Part shown: in pieces, positions 44,249 through 53,288 of the stretch
Numbering within the stretch: the stretch's first letter is position 1
How the letters are laid out: every line of letters starts with the position of its first letter
From: Acetobacter lovaniensis
GTDB lineage: Bacteria > Pseudomonadota > Alphaproteobacteria > Acetobacterales > Acetobacteraceae
NCBI RefSeq assembly: GCF_014207635.1
Contig: NZ_JACHIE010000006.1
Span: 1-64,000 of the forward strand
DNA: 64,000 nt
Direction of reading: 5' to 3'
Program-made: the position numbers and the translations under genes
Notes under the pieces: model-generated
Databases searched by the model: none
What the model was told of the DNA's origin: nothing
The model's input: only the letters and a program-made list of their open reading frames with translations

Positions 44249-44465
44249 GCTTGGTCTCCTTGCTCCAGCCGGTTGGAGGCGGCTGGCCATACATATCACT
44301 CTAGCGTCAGCCATGCGCGAAAGGTGCGGCCAGTGCAAGCGCCAAGGGTCGTCTGCGGCCATGCCACAGGGCACGGACCGGGCGGTCTGCCATGGCACAG
44401 ACGCGCCATGCCCCTGGGGCATAATGGAGCATAATGGGGGAAAATGGGGGAAAATGGCATGAAGT

Positions 44466-44750
44466 GGGAGGGCTTCTGTTGCCCGGTGCCCTCCCGAACC
44501 GCGCTTATTGCTTATGCAGCAACAGCGAGCACCTCAGTGTTATCATTGGCACTTGTAAAATTAGCCCGATAACGGTGGTACAATGCCGGGCAAAAAAGAT
44601 GTCTTTACTGCGCGTGTCGAGCCTGTTTCGTCCCCATCTGTCCGGGTCTTGCGATCCGGATTTATGGTGGAGACGCCGGGTACCGCCCCCGGGTCCACTA
44701 CGCCTATGCCACATCCCGTTTATTGCCATAGCCGCAAGAAATCTTCCGGC
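44466..44750 (-). ncRNA. ssrA: tmRNA, circularly permuted two-piece alphaproteobacterial form
   Basis: Read on the minus strand, the gene begins with the acceptor piece, whose T-arm (GGACCCGGGGGCGG, then TACCCGGCGTC) ends in CCACCA at 44665. A processing spacer with a small hairpin follows (44664-44636). Then comes the coding piece, starting with GGGGACGAAACAGGCTCGAC at 44635. The tag frame (44550-44512) reads ANDNTEVLAVAA and stops at TAA. An 8-bp hairpin (GGGAGGGC with GCCCTCCC) ends the RNA near 44466. The permuted order, acceptor piece before coding piece, is the alphaproteobacterial hallmark. It rescues stalled ribosomes and tags their products. Exact ends are estimated. Confidence 0.95.
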
Positions 44751-44756
44751 ACCCCA

Positions 44757-44785
44757 CACATAGGAACTTGGCTTCCAAAATGCAA
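44757..44785 (-). promoter_or_regulatory. Predicted promoter of ssrA
   Basis: On the minus strand TTGCAT (44785-44780) and TATGTG (44762-44757) are 17 bases apart, which puts the start of the precursor near 44750. Confidence 0.45.
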
Positions 44786-44904
44786 GCGCCTGCTGGTGTT
44801 TCTGGCTTTCCCGTGTGGGGGTATGCCTGCTACAACCGCGCGCATACACGCGGGTCTACCGTGTGCGCTGTCTGTTTTTTTCTAGCATGGTGGAGATCCT
44901 GCGC

Positions 44905-45822
44905 ATGTCACTGACCGAAGCACAACGTGCCGAAATTGCGGCCCACGGGCAGGAAACATTCTCCACCCGCCGCCCGACCGTGGCAGCGCTTGAAGCCATG
45001 CTGTACGCCCCGCAGGAAGTGCTCGATCACGGCTTTCTGCGCGTGATCGACTATATGGGCGATGATGCGGCCATTGTGCAGGCGGCCCGTGTTTCCTACG
45101 GCCGGGGCACACGCAAGGTATCGGAAGATGCCGGGCTGATCCGCTATCTGATGCGGCACCGCCATTCCTCCCCGTTTGAAATGTGCGAGATCAAATTTCA
45201 CGTCAAACTGCCCATTTTTGTGGCGCGGCAGTGGATTCGCCACCGTATGGCGAGCGTGAACGAGTATTCGGCCCGTTATTCCATTCTGGATAGCGAGTTC
45301 TATCTGCCCGACCCCGCCCACATGGCCGCCCAGAGCGAAGTCAACCGTCAGGGTCGGGGCGAGATTCTGGCCCCCGAAGCCGCCGCCGAGGTGCTGGACA
45401 TCCTGCGTGAAGACGCCATGCGCACCTACCGTGACTACGAGCGCATGCTGGACGGGGAAAACGGCTACGGCCTTGCGCGTGAACTGGGGCGCATCAACCT
45501 GACGCTGAACACCTACACGCAGTGGTACTGGAAGATCGACCTGCATAACCTCATGCACTTTCTCGCCCTGCGCATTGACCCCCACGCACAGTACGAAATT
45601 CGCGTGTATGCCGAAGCCATGCTGAAAATCCTGCACGCATGGGTGCCCACCACCGCTGCCGCGTTTGAGGAATACCGGCGCGGGGCGGTGACGTTCTCGG
45701 CCTCCATGATGGCGGTTGTCCGCCGCATGCTGGCGGGCGAGGTTGTGGAACAGGCTGGTTCGGGCCTGAGCCGCCGTGAGTGGGATGAAATGATGGCCAC
45801 CCTGCAAGCCCCCACACCCTGA
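44905..45822 (+). CDS. thyX: Flavin-dependent thymidylate synthase
   Basis: ThyX makes dTMP from dUMP with FAD and methylene-tetrahydrofolate. The 305-residue protein has the family signature [13 protein letters not shown] (RHRxxSxNExSxR), [19 protein letters not shown] before it, and the C-terminal [23 protein letters not shown] 9 bases before ATG 44905 sets the start. It diverges from ssrA. ThyX usually replaces ThyA; no thyA or folA is in the window. Confidence 0.96.
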   Translation: MSLTEAQRAEIAAHGQETFSTRRPTVAALEAMLYAPQEVLDHGFLRVIDYMGDDAAIVQAARVSYGRGTRKVSEDAGLIRYLMRHRHSSPFEMCEIKFHVKLPIFVARQWIRHRMASVNEYSARYSILDSEFYLPDPAHMAAQSEVNRQGRGEILAPEAAAEVLDILREDAMRTYRDYERMLDGENGYGLARELGRINLTLNTYTQWYWKIDLHNLMHFLALRIDPHAQYEIRVYAEAMLKILHAWVPTTAAAFEEYRRGAVTFSASMMAVVRRMLAGEVVEQAGSGLSRREWDEMMATLQAPTP

Positions 45823-45859
45823 GCAGGGGGGCGCACTGCTGCCCAACCTCCTGGTATGC

Positions 45860-45898
45860 GAGCGCCGTGGGGCCTGCCCCTCCGGCGCTCATTTTTTA
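45860..45898 (+). terminator. Terminator of thyX
   Basis: GAGCGCCG pairs with CGGCGCTC across a 15-base GC-rich loop, followed by ATTTTTTAT. Confidence 0.88.
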
Positions 45899-46093
45899 TC
45901 AAGACATCTGCGTTAAATCTGGGCGGACTTGACGCCTGTCCTGTCAAACGCTGCAGCGACCGGCATAAACAGGGCGGGCGCTCCGGTTTGTATTGCCGTG
46001 CGTCCTGCCGCCTGCCATGCTCGCCCTACCCGCGGGCCCGGTTCCGGGGGACGGCAGGACCGTAGGATTTCTGGGGAATTATAAGGAGCATTC

Positions 46094-46384
46094 ATGTCTT
46101 GTCCCAACCGGCGTTCTGCCCGCCTTGCCCTGTCCGCCTTTGCCTGTGCGTTCACATTGATGGCAGCGGGCCTGCCAGCGAGGGCTGATACGGCGCGTGA
46201 ACAGCAGACCAAAGCCTGCAAGGGCGACGCCCTGCGCCTGTGCGCTCTTGCCATTCCCAATGAACAGAAAATTACAGCCTGCATGGAGCGTAAAAAAGAC
46301 AAGCTCAGCCCCGCCTGCCGTGCCTATTTCAAGGACACACCGGCACCACGGGCCAAGGCCAAAACGTCCCAGCCCAAACGCTAG
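46094..46384 (+). CDS. Small secreted Cys-rich protein
   Basis: The 96-residue protein has a signal peptide (GLPARA cleavage) and a mature domain with four Cys (KACKGDALRLCALAIPN, ITACMERKKDKLSPACRAYF), the Cys-rich repeat pattern common in short alphaproteobacterial periplasmic proteins, probably two disulfides. The tail is basic (KAKTSQPKR). Function is unknown. AAGGAG lies 7 bases before the ATG. Confidence 0.85.
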   Translation: MSCPNRRSARLALSAFACAFTLMAAGLPARADTAREQQTKACKGDALRLCALAIPNEQKITACMERKKDKLSPACRAYFKDTPAPRAKAKTSQPKR

Positions 46385-46409
46385 GTCCAATACCGGGGCT
46401 GGCATTGGA

Positions 46410-46479
46410 CCAGACACACCTGCCCAGACACACCTGCCCAGATACATCGGGCCAGACACATCGGGCTAGACATCTGGGC
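46410..46479 (+). repeat. Five tandem 14-base repeats
   Basis: Units of CCAGACACACCTGC type run in strict 14-base phase: two identical copies (46410, 46424), then three diverged copies (46438, 46452, 46466). They lie downstream of the Cys-rich protein gene in a 271-base gap that holds no gene. Confidence 0.85.
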
Positions 46480-46611
46480 TGCTATGGAAAGGCCCGTTAA
46501 GCGGCTGGCCGGGGGAGGGGCGTGGTGTGCGCCTGCCGTGCTGGCCTTTGGCGTAAGGTGTGGCTCCGTGGCCCGTGCCGGAGGTTTTCCGGCCGTCCTG
46601 CGGGGCTGATG

Positions 46612-46641
46612 CCTTGCGGGTGGGGATTGTGGCCCGCAAGG
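46612..46641. other. GC-rich hairpin downstream of apbC
   Basis: CCTTGCGGG and CCCGCAAGG form a perfect 9-bp stem with a 12-base loop. It lies 15 bases after the apbC stop but lacks a T run. Confidence 0.45.
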
Positions 46642-46655
46642 TGCAGGGTGTGGTT

Positions 46656-47798
46656 TTAGGCCTGCAGGGTCTGTATGGCCGTGGCCACGGTGTGGGCAAT
46701 GGCGCGCCATGCCTTGCCGCCCTCGCTCTGGGGTGCGCCAATAACCAGCGGTACGCCACTATCCGCGCTGGAGCGGATATCGGCCAGCAGCGGCACTTCC
46801 CCCAAGAAGGGAACCCCCATGGCTTCGGCTTCGTGTCGTGCGCCGCCATGGCCGAACAGTTCTGTATTATGCCCGCAGTTGGGGCAGCAGAAGTAGGACA
46901 TGTTCTCCACCAGCCCCAGCACCGGCACCTTGAGCTTTTCAAACATGGTCACGCCCCGGCGGGCGTCGATCAGGGCGATGTCCTGCGGGGTGGAGACAAT
47001 AACAGCCCCACTCAGCGGTACCTTCTGGGTGAGCGAGAGATGGGCGTCCCCCGTGCCCGGCGGCAGGTCCACCACCATGACATCCAGATCGCCCCAGTCC
47101 ACATCGGTCAGCAACTGGTTGATCGCGCCCATAACCATGGGGCCACGCCAGATCATGGCGGCTTTTTCGTCCACCAGCATGCCAAGGGAGACAGCACGGA
47201 TACCCCATGCCTGCACGGGTTGCAGGCGGCCTTCCACCACTTCGGGCTTGCCCGTTGTGCCCAGCATGCGGTGCAGGGAGGGGCCATGAATATCGGCATC
47301 CAGCAGGCCGGTTTTCAGCCCTTCCATGCCCAGCCCTACGGCAAGGTTGACTGCGGTGGTGGACTTGCCCACCCCGCCCTTGCCCGAGGCCACGGCAATA
47401 ATGGTTTTAACACCGGGCAGCACGGGGGCGTCGGGCGCTGCGGGGCCGCCAAGCGGGCGGTGCCCACCGGCAGCAGGCTGGGCTGCGGCCGGTGTGCTGC
47501 GCTGTGGGCCGGTATTCGGCTCCGGTGCGCCTGCGGGGCGGTGCGCGGTCAGGATAAGGGTGGCGCTGGTAACGTTGGGCAGGGTTTGCAGCTTTTGGGC
47601 GGCTTCATCACACAGGCCGGACAGTTCGGGAGCCTGCTCGCGCGGGACGGTCAGCGTCAGGGTCAGGCGTCCGGTATCATCCACAGTGCAGCTTTCCAGT
47701 CGCCCGGCGCTGGCAAGGGAAAGCCCGGTCTGTGGCGTTCTGATGGTTCTGAGAAGGTCCATCAGCGTGTCAGAAGAAAAAGGAGCGGTCTGCGCCAA
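46656..47798 (-). CDS. apbC: Mrp/ApbC-type iron-sulfur cluster carrier ATPase
   Basis: The 380-residue P-loop protein carries and delivers Fe-S clusters. It has an N-terminal MIP18/DUF59 domain (1-95), an Ala/Pro linker (about 105-145), then the deviant Walker A SGKGGVGKST, DADIHGPS, VDLPPGTGD, and the CCPNC cluster-binding motif near residue 300. The window holds several Fe-S clients (acnA, ilvD, fumA, thiC), which fits its role. It diverges from the OpgC-type gene. Confidence 0.96.
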   Translation of the reverse strand: MAQTAPFSSDTLMDLLRTIRTPQTGLSLASAGRLESCTVDDTGRLTLTLTVPREQAPELSGLCDEAAQKLQTLPNVTSATLILTAHRPAGAPEPNTGPQRSTPAAAQPAAGGHRPLGGPAAPDAPVLPGVKTIIAVASGKGGVGKSTTAVNLAVGLGMEGLKTGLLDADIHGPSLHRMLGTTGKPEVVEGRLQPVQAWGIRAVSLGMLVDEKAAMIWRGPMVMGAINQLLTDVDWGDLDVMVVDLPPGTGDAHLSLTQKVPLSGAVIVSTPQDIALIDARRGVTMFEKLKVPVLGLVENMSYFCCPNCGHNTELFGHGGARHEAEAMGVPFLGEVPLLADIRSSADSGVPLVIGAPQSEGGKAWRAIAHTVATAIQTLQA

Positions 47799-47987
47799 GG
47801 GTCTTGATCCTATGCCGTGGGGGTTACAATGCCGCAGTCGGGGGGAGAATACGGCACAGAAGAGGTGCGCCTTTGGGGCGATCCTTAATTATAACGCCTT
47901 TTTTCTGGCACATACAGGATGGTATGGGTAGAGGGACAGCCGGGGGACTAACCAACGGGCGAGGCAGGGCGGTGCCGAAAGGGTAAG

Positions 47988-49235
47988 ATGCAGGCACACA
48001 CGGACAAGGCTGGCGCGGGACGGGCAGCACCCGCCACGGGTGCGTACACGCAAGGGCCGGACGGGGGTGCCACCCCAGCGGCACCGGTGGCGGCTCCCGC
48101 GCGCAGCCGCCGCGACCACAGGGTTGACGCCCTGCGTGGTGCTGCCCTGCTGATGATGTTCATAGACCATATTCCCCAGAACCTGCTCAACCGCTTTACC
48201 ATGCGCAACGTCGGCTTTGCTGATGCGGCGGAGGTGTTTGTGCTGCTGGCGGGCTATGCGTCGTGGCTGGCCTATGGGCGGGGCTTTACCAAATACGGGG
48301 TGGTGCCCACCCTGCAACGCCTGTTCAAACGCTGTGTGCAGCTCTACATCGGCCAGACCATTATGGTCATGACGTATGTGTTTACGGTTCGGAGCTGGCG
48401 GCATTTTACCCCTGTTTCGGTCGATTATCTGGAGCCGGAACTGGCGCATGGTCTGGGCTGGGTCTGGCGGGTGATGATGTTTGACGCCCTGCCCAGCAAC
48501 CTCAACATCATGCCGCTTTACCTTGTGCTGCTGGCCGGGTTCCCCGTTTTTTACCTGCTCATGCGGGTTCACCGTTCGTTGGCCCTGCTGCTTTCGGGGG
48601 CCTTGTGGATGCTGGTGAACATGGACCCGGGGCTGAATTTTCCCAACTGGCTGGACCCCGATGGCTGGTACTTCAACCCGCTGGCGTGGCAGTTCCTGTT
48701 CGCGCTCGGGCTGACCGCTTCCGCCCAGACCGATCAGCGCGGCCGCGACCTCAAACGTGTGCCAGCCCTTGTGGCGCTGTGCTGGGTGTATCTGCTGTTC
48801 TCGGCCATTCAGGCGTTTCCGTGGGCCTTGTGGGGTCTGCCGGACCTGCGCCCGTTCGGAGACACGCTGGCCCCGGCCAAAAGCTGGCTCTCGCCTTTGC
48901 GGCTGCTGGATGTGGTTGCCATTTTCTACCTTGTCCAGTCCTCCGAGCCTGCGCGGCAGTGGGCGGCCGAATCGTGGGTGGGGCAGGAACTGGCCCGTGT
49001 TGGCCGCAGTTCGCTTGAGGTGTTTGTGGTTGGCACCATACTGGACCTGTATGCGCGGCTGATCTTCAGCACCTTTGGGGAGGGCTGGGCCCTGCAGGTT
49101 GCGGTAAACGTTGTGGGGCTGGCTATTCTGATCAGCCTTGCCTCATGGCTGGACCGGCGGCGCGCACGGGCGCGGGCTGGCCGGCCGGTGGCTCCGGCTG
49201 CACCCGTTGCGGCCCCCAGCGCGACACAGGGGTAG
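47988..49235 (+). CDS. OpgC-type membrane acyltransferase
   Basis: The 415-residue protein has about ten helices and the OpgC/acyltransferase-3 pattern: RRDHRVDALRGAALLMMFIDHI, FADAAEVFVLLAGYASWLAYG and the Asn/Pro/Leu-rich SNLNIMPLYLVLLAGF. OpgC adds succinyl groups to osmoregulated periplasmic beta-glucans; other members acylate surface sugars. AAAGGG lies 5 bases before the ATG. N- and C-termini are Ala/Pro-rich and disordered. Confidence 0.9.
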   Translation: MQAHTDKAGAGRAAPATGAYTQGPDGGATPAAPVAAPARSRRDHRVDALRGAALLMMFIDHIPQNLLNRFTMRNVGFADAAEVFVLLAGYASWLAYGRGFTKYGVVPTLQRLFKRCVQLYIGQTIMVMTYVFTVRSWRHFTPVSVDYLEPELAHGLGWVWRVMMFDALPSNLNIMPLYLVLLAGFPVFYLLMRVHRSLALLLSGALWMLVNMDPGLNFPNWLDPDGWYFNPLAWQFLFALGLTASAQTDQRGRDLKRVPALVALCWVYLLFSAIQAFPWALWGLPDLRPFGDTLAPAKSWLSPLRLLDVVAIFYLVQSSEPARQWAAESWVGQELARVGRSSLEVFVVGTILDLYARLIFSTFGEGWALQVAVNVVGLAILISLASWLDRRRARARAGRPVAPAAPVAAPSATQG

Positions 49236-49323
49236 GCTATGCTTGCCGTTTTGGCACGCCATGAATAACCTTACTCTCCAGTGTTCGAGAATTGTCCTGT
49301 CCCGGCAGAAAGTTGTGTTGTCC

Positions 49324-50853
49324 ATGCGTGTGTCCGTCCGTCTGTTCTGCTCCGTTTCCCTCTCCACCCTGCTGGTGGCGGGCCTTGGGGTGTCTGCCCC
49401 GCTGCATGCGGCGGAGGCTCCCGTGCCTGCGGTTGTGGCTGCCGGAGGCCATGCGCCTGACAGTTTTGCCGACCTCGCGGCCCGGCTGCTGCCTGCCGTG
49501 GTCAATGTGTCCACCACCCAGACCGTGCGCGAAGCGGATGCGGAGGAGGATGACGAGGACGACCAGCTCCCCCAGATGCCCAACTTCCCGCAGGGCTCCC
49601 CGTTCGAGAAGTTTTTCCATGACTTCATGAACCGCCAGACAGACCCCAACGCTCCGCCAAGGCGGATGCAGGCGCTGGGTTCGGGCTTCATCATCGACCC
49701 GAGCGGCTACATCGTGACCAATAACCATGTGATCCGCAAAGCAGACCGCATAACGGTAACCTTGCAGGACAATACGGTGCTCAGCGCCCACGCCGTGGGG
49801 CATGATGACCGCACGGACCTTGCCCTGCTCAAGGTGGACAGCAAAAAGCCGCTGCCGTTTGTCAGCTTCGGGGATAGCGAACACCACCGGGTGGGGGACT
49901 GGGTTCTGGCCATTGGCAACCCGTTTGGCCTGTCCGGCACGGTTACGGCGGGCATTATCTCCTCACGCGGGCGCAATATTGACCAAGGCCCGTATGATGA
50001 CTTCATCCAGACCGATGCGCCCATCAACAAAGGCAATTCCGGTGGCCCGCTGTTTGATATGGATGGCAACGTCATTGGGGTGAACACCGCCATTTATTCC
50101 CCCTCTGGCGGGTCGGTGGGTATTGGCTTTTCCATTCCCTCCAACGAGGCGCGCGGCGTGGTGGAGCAGTTGCGCAAGACCGGCCGGGTCTCGCGCGGGT
50201 GGCTTGGCGTGCGTATCCAGAACGTCACGCAGGACATAGCCGACGGGCTGGGCCTGAGCACACCCACCGGCGCGCTGGTGGCCGGGGTGGAAAAAGGTGG
50301 CCCCGCCGACAAGGCGGGGCTTAAAACGGGCGATGTGATCCAGAGCCTGAACGGCCAGCCGATCGAGGGCAAGGCCCTGCCGCGCCTGTCCGCCCAGTTG
50401 CCGGTGGGGACACAGGCTAGGCTGGGCCTGTGGCGGCATGGCAAGATGATGGACGTGCCCGTGACCATTGGCGCCCTGCCCGAAACCCCGGATGAAGCTC
50501 CGGCCAAGCCCGCTGAGGCCCCCAAATCCGCGGCTTCCGTCAACTTTGCGGATTTTGGCTTTACCGTTGGCCCGCTGGATGCGGCCGGGCGGCAGAAATA
50601 CAATCTGCCTTCCGGGCTGAAAGGTGTGCTGGTAACCAGTGTCAAACCCGATGGCACGGCCGCGGACCGGGGCCTGAAGGAAGGGGATGTGATTACCGAG
50701 GTCCAGCAGGCCGAGGTGGGAACACCAGCAGCCCTCAAACAGCGGATCGAGGCCGCGCGCAAAGCCAAAAAGCGTTCGGTCCTGCTTCTGGTGCATGATG
50801 CGGATGGCCTGCGCTGGATTCCCTTCCCCCTGAGCGCGGAGGACGCGCCCTGA
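49324..50853 (+). CDS. degP: Periplasmic HtrA/DegP serine protease-chaperone
   Basis: From ATG 49324 (an ATG at 49261 is less likely) the protein has 509 residues with a signal peptide ending at PLHAAEA. The trypsin-like domain has His in TNNHVIRKAD, Asp in DDRTDLALLKVD and the catalytic Ser in GNSGGPLFD; two PDZ domains follow (GALVAGVEKGGPADKAGLK and GVLVTSVKPDGTAADRGL). It removes or refolds damaged envelope proteins. An acidic insert (EADAEEDDEDDQ) precedes the catalytic domain. The FUSC gene follows closely and may be co-transcribed. Confidence 0.95.
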   Translation: MRVSVRLFCSVSLSTLLVAGLGVSAPLHAAEAPVPAVVAAGGHAPDSFADLAARLLPAVVNVSTTQTVREADAEEDDEDDQLPQMPNFPQGSPFEKFFHDFMNRQTDPNAPPRRMQALGSGFIIDPSGYIVTNNHVIRKADRITVTLQDNTVLSAHAVGHDDRTDLALLKVDSKKPLPFVSFGDSEHHRVGDWVLAIGNPFGLSGTVTAGIISSRGRNIDQGPYDDFIQTDAPINKGNSGGPLFDMDGNVIGVNTAIYSPSGGSVGIGFSIPSNEARGVVEQLRKTGRVSRGWLGVRIQNVTQDIADGLGLSTPTGALVAGVEKGGPADKAGLKTGDVIQSLNGQPIEGKALPRLSAQLPVGTQARLGLWRHGKMMDVPVTIGALPETPDEAPAKPAEAPKSAASVNFADFGFTVGPLDAAGRQKYNLPSGLKGVLVTSVKPDGTAADRGLKEGDVITEVQQAEVGTPAALKQRIEAARKAKKRSVLLLVHDADGLRWIPFPLSAEDAP

Positions 50854-50882
50854 TCGCACTTTTAACGGGCAGGCGCGCGCCC

Positions 50883-51929
50883 GTGCTGGATATGGTCCGG
50901 TATTGCCCATGGCTGGCGCGGTGGCTGAGCAACGCCACCGTCTGCCAGACTGTACGCCTGATCAGTGCCGTGGGGGTGGCGGGGTCTGTCGCCTGGCTGA
51001 CCAACCTGCAGGAACCGGCATGGGCGCTCATTACCTCGGTCATTGTGACCCAGAACAGCATTACGGACACAATCTCCAAGGGGCGTGACCAGCTTGTGGG
51101 CACGCTTATCGGGGCTACGGTCAGTATTGTGCCCATTACGCTGCTCATGTTTGCGCACTGGCCGCTGTGGGGGGCGTTTACCCTTGCGTTTGTGCCGCTG
51201 GCCATTCTGGTATCGTGGAAGCCGGAAGCCCGCATGGGCGTGGTCACGCTTATGGTGGCCATACTGTTTCCCTCCGATAACGATCCCTACCTGCGCCCGA
51301 TCGAGCGCGTGCTGGCTATTCTGATCGGGGTTGGAGCGGGTACGCTGGTCACGTATGTGGTGCTGCACGAACAGGCCCGGCGCGATGCGTTCCGCAACGC
51401 CGCCCTTACGGTGCGCCAGATTGTGGCCATGTTGCAGAAGGCCCGCACGGGACATGTGGAATGGTCGGTCATTCAGGACATGAATGACGAATGTGCGGCC
51501 TCCCTGCGCAAGGTGCAGGCCGCGCTGGAAGAGGCCCGGCGCGAACACTGGCGGCCGCTGGATGAGCGCGACCCCATGCTGGCCCGCCTGCCTGCGCGGA
51601 TACGGCAGTTGCAGATGGATGCGCTGGTGGTGGCCCGCGCCATGCTGATTCTGCCCCAGAGTGCTACGGCAAAGGAACTGGAGCATGCGGCCAGTGTACG
51701 CGCGGGCATGCTGCGTGGTTTCCAGTGGATCATCCAGCGTTGTGAGAGCGAGGCCGTCACCCGCACGGGGGATGAATGCCGCGTTGCCGCCGAGGTCATG
51801 GCCGCCCTGCCAATGGAGAATGAAACGGCAGATCCGATCATACGCTTTGTGGTGGATATTCTGCTTACGGACCTGCGCCAGCTTATCCAGCTTCTGGGGG
51901 AGGATGACAGGAACCGTACCGCGCCATAA
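50883..51929 (+). CDS. FUSC/aromatic acid exporter-family membrane protein
   Basis: The 348-residue protein has about six N-terminal helices (1-160) with the FUSC pattern EPAWALITSVIVTQNSITDT and GRDQLVGTLIGATVS, then a long helical cytoplasmic domain. It is a half-size relative of AaeB-type exporters and YccS. Substrates are unknown. Start is GTG 50883 or ATG 50892. It begins 29 bases after degP. Confidence 0.88.
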   Translation: MLDMVRYCPWLARWLSNATVCQTVRLISAVGVAGSVAWLTNLQEPAWALITSVIVTQNSITDTISKGRDQLVGTLIGATVSIVPITLLMFAHWPLWGAFTLAFVPLAILVSWKPEARMGVVTLMVAILFPSDNDPYLRPIERVLAILIGVGAGTLVTYVVLHEQARRDAFRNAALTVRQIVAMLQKARTGHVEWSVIQDMNDECAASLRKVQAALEEARREHWRPLDERDPMLARLPARIRQLQMDALVVARAMLILPQSATAKELEHAASVRAGMLRGFQWIIQRCESEAVTRTGDECRVAAEVMAALPMENETADPIIRFVVDILLTDLRQLIQLLGEDDRNRTAP

Positions 51930-52130
51930 CCAGATTGTGACGTTTACCGGCACACGCCACCGTGGTCTGTCGTACGCTTTGACGCCCATAAGTATTTTGC
52001 GCGGCAGGCATGAGGTCAGGCGGTGGTTATGTGCGCCAGATGGCATGACGTGGCCCGCCAATTAGGCTACAACGGAACTGAAACGCCCGACCCATGTTGG
52101 GTGGAACTCCATATTGAGGAAGCTCAAGAC

Positions 52131-52232
52131 ATGGCAAAATGCCCCAAATCCCCCTGTGCACGTGGTATTCTGGCTCTGGGCCTGATTGCAGTGGTTGTTT
52201 ATTTCATCCGTAAAAAGAAGTGCTGCGGCTAA
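52131..52232 (+). CDS. 33-residue single-span membrane protein
   Basis: A short frame with GAGGA about 10 bases before the ATG encodes an N-terminal Cys pair (KCPKSPC), one hydrophobic helix (ILALGLIAVVVYF) and a basic Cys-pair end (RKKKCCG). It is followed 40 bases later by a strong terminator, which supports a real gene. The four Cys could bind metal or anchor lipid. No family is recognised. Confidence 0.65.
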   Translation: MAKCPKSPCARGILALGLIAVVVYFIRKKKCCG

Positions 52233-52271
52233 ACCCGCGTCGGGCCTGTTCCTGAACGCCCGATACACGGC

Positions 52272-52306
52272 AAAAACCCGTCTGGTCCGACCAGACGGGT
52301 TTTTTC
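52272..52306 (+). terminator. Strong terminator after the 33-residue gene
   Basis: AACCCGTCTGGTC pairs with GACCAGACGGGTT, nearly without a loop, with a T run. Confidence 0.92.
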
Positions 52307-52453
52307 TTTTATGGTGGCGGGTCTGCCACAGGGGCGATGCAAACGCGCAACGCAACGCTTTGGCTTGTGTTATGGTGTAGGCGTTGTATCACTGCCAGTA
52401 ACATATCTGGCCTGGCGCTGTCTGCTTCAGGCTTCTGACGGAAAGGATTGAGA

Positions 52454-53134
52454 GTGTTGCATCCTCTTGTTTCCCGCTTTTCCTCCAAGGCTGCGGCGTC
52501 TGTTGCAGTCTGCGCACTCGGTTTTGCGGGTCTGGCCACAATGGCCATGCCAACGGCGGCCCATGCGCAGGCCTCTGTTCTGCTCAAGAGCCAGCAGACC
52601 ACCGCCATTGTGGAAAGCGTTGACCGCGAAGCACGCGAACTGCTGCTGCGTGAAGGCAATGGCCACCTGCTGACCATTGAATACGGCGCTGCCGTAAAAG
52701 ACGTACCGCACCTGCATGAAGGTGATGAACTGAAGATCCAGTTCGTGGAAACACTGGGCGCGCAGCTTGCTGCTCCGGGCAGCCCGCTGCCCGAATCCAC
52801 GCTCACCACGGCGCGGGGTTTTGTGCATGGTCATCCACGCGGCATTATTGCGGCTTTTAACCGCGAGCGTGCCCTGATCAAGACCATTGATCTGCCCTCC
52901 AGCACCATTTCCTTCACCACGGAGGGGGATGATTCCCTGCATGTGGCGGTGCTGCGCACCAAGGCGATGCAGGACTTCCTGAAAACCCTCAAGATTGGTG
53001 ATGTGGTAGATATTACCCGCGCCGAATCCATTACCTATATCGTGACCAACAAGACCGTGCCGCAGCCAACTCCGGCCACTCCCCAGCTTGCCGCTCCGGC
53101 GGGGGATGTGGTTGCACCTGCTCCCGCGCAGTAA
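52454..53134 (+). CDS. Unrecognised periplasmic protein with two similar beta-rich halves
   Basis: The GTG at 52454 with AAGGA 8 bases upstream gives 226 residues; a TTG at 52448 is the frame limit. A signal peptide ends at TAAHAQA. Two halves look like small OB-type beta barrels: one around TTAIVESVDREARELLLR and one around RERALIKTIDLPSSTISF, each ending in a GD-containing turn (LHEGDELKIQF, LKIGDVVDITRA). A Pro/Ala tail follows. Similar tandem proteins are seen in Proteobacteria without a known role. Confidence 0.82.
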   Translation: MLHPLVSRFSSKAAASVAVCALGFAGLATMAMPTAAHAQASVLLKSQQTTAIVESVDREARELLLREGNGHLLTIEYGAAVKDVPHLHEGDELKIQFVETLGAQLAAPGSPLPESTLTTARGFVHGHPRGIIAAFNRERALIKTIDLPSSTISFTTEGDDSLHVAVLRTKAMQDFLKTLKIGDVVDITRAESITYIVTNKTVPQPTPATPQLAAPAGDVVAPAPAQ

Positions 53135-53177
53135 ACGCTGCGTAGCAGACAGGTACGTTTTTTTTAAAGGTGCTTTC

Positions 53178-53214
53178 CCCCGTGCCGGGTTTTAACCCCT
53201 GCACGGGGTTTTTT
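53178..53214 (+). terminator. Terminator after the two-half periplasmic protein
   Basis: CCCCGTGC pairs with GCACGGGG, followed by six T; the convergent antiporter gene ends 75 bases further on. Confidence 0.9.
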
Positions 53215-53288
53215 GTTCCCCCGCCGGGCATACGCATGGCCGGTATGGTGCAGAGTGTGCGGGGGGTTTCCCGCACAGGCTTTGCGCG

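Noticed and set aside
44583-44885. Small protein-coding frame upstream of thyX
   Set aside because: It overlaps the tmRNA gene on the opposite strand and has no support as a protein.
46410-46479. CRISPR array
   Set aside because: The 14-base units are contiguous with no spacers and no cas genes are near.
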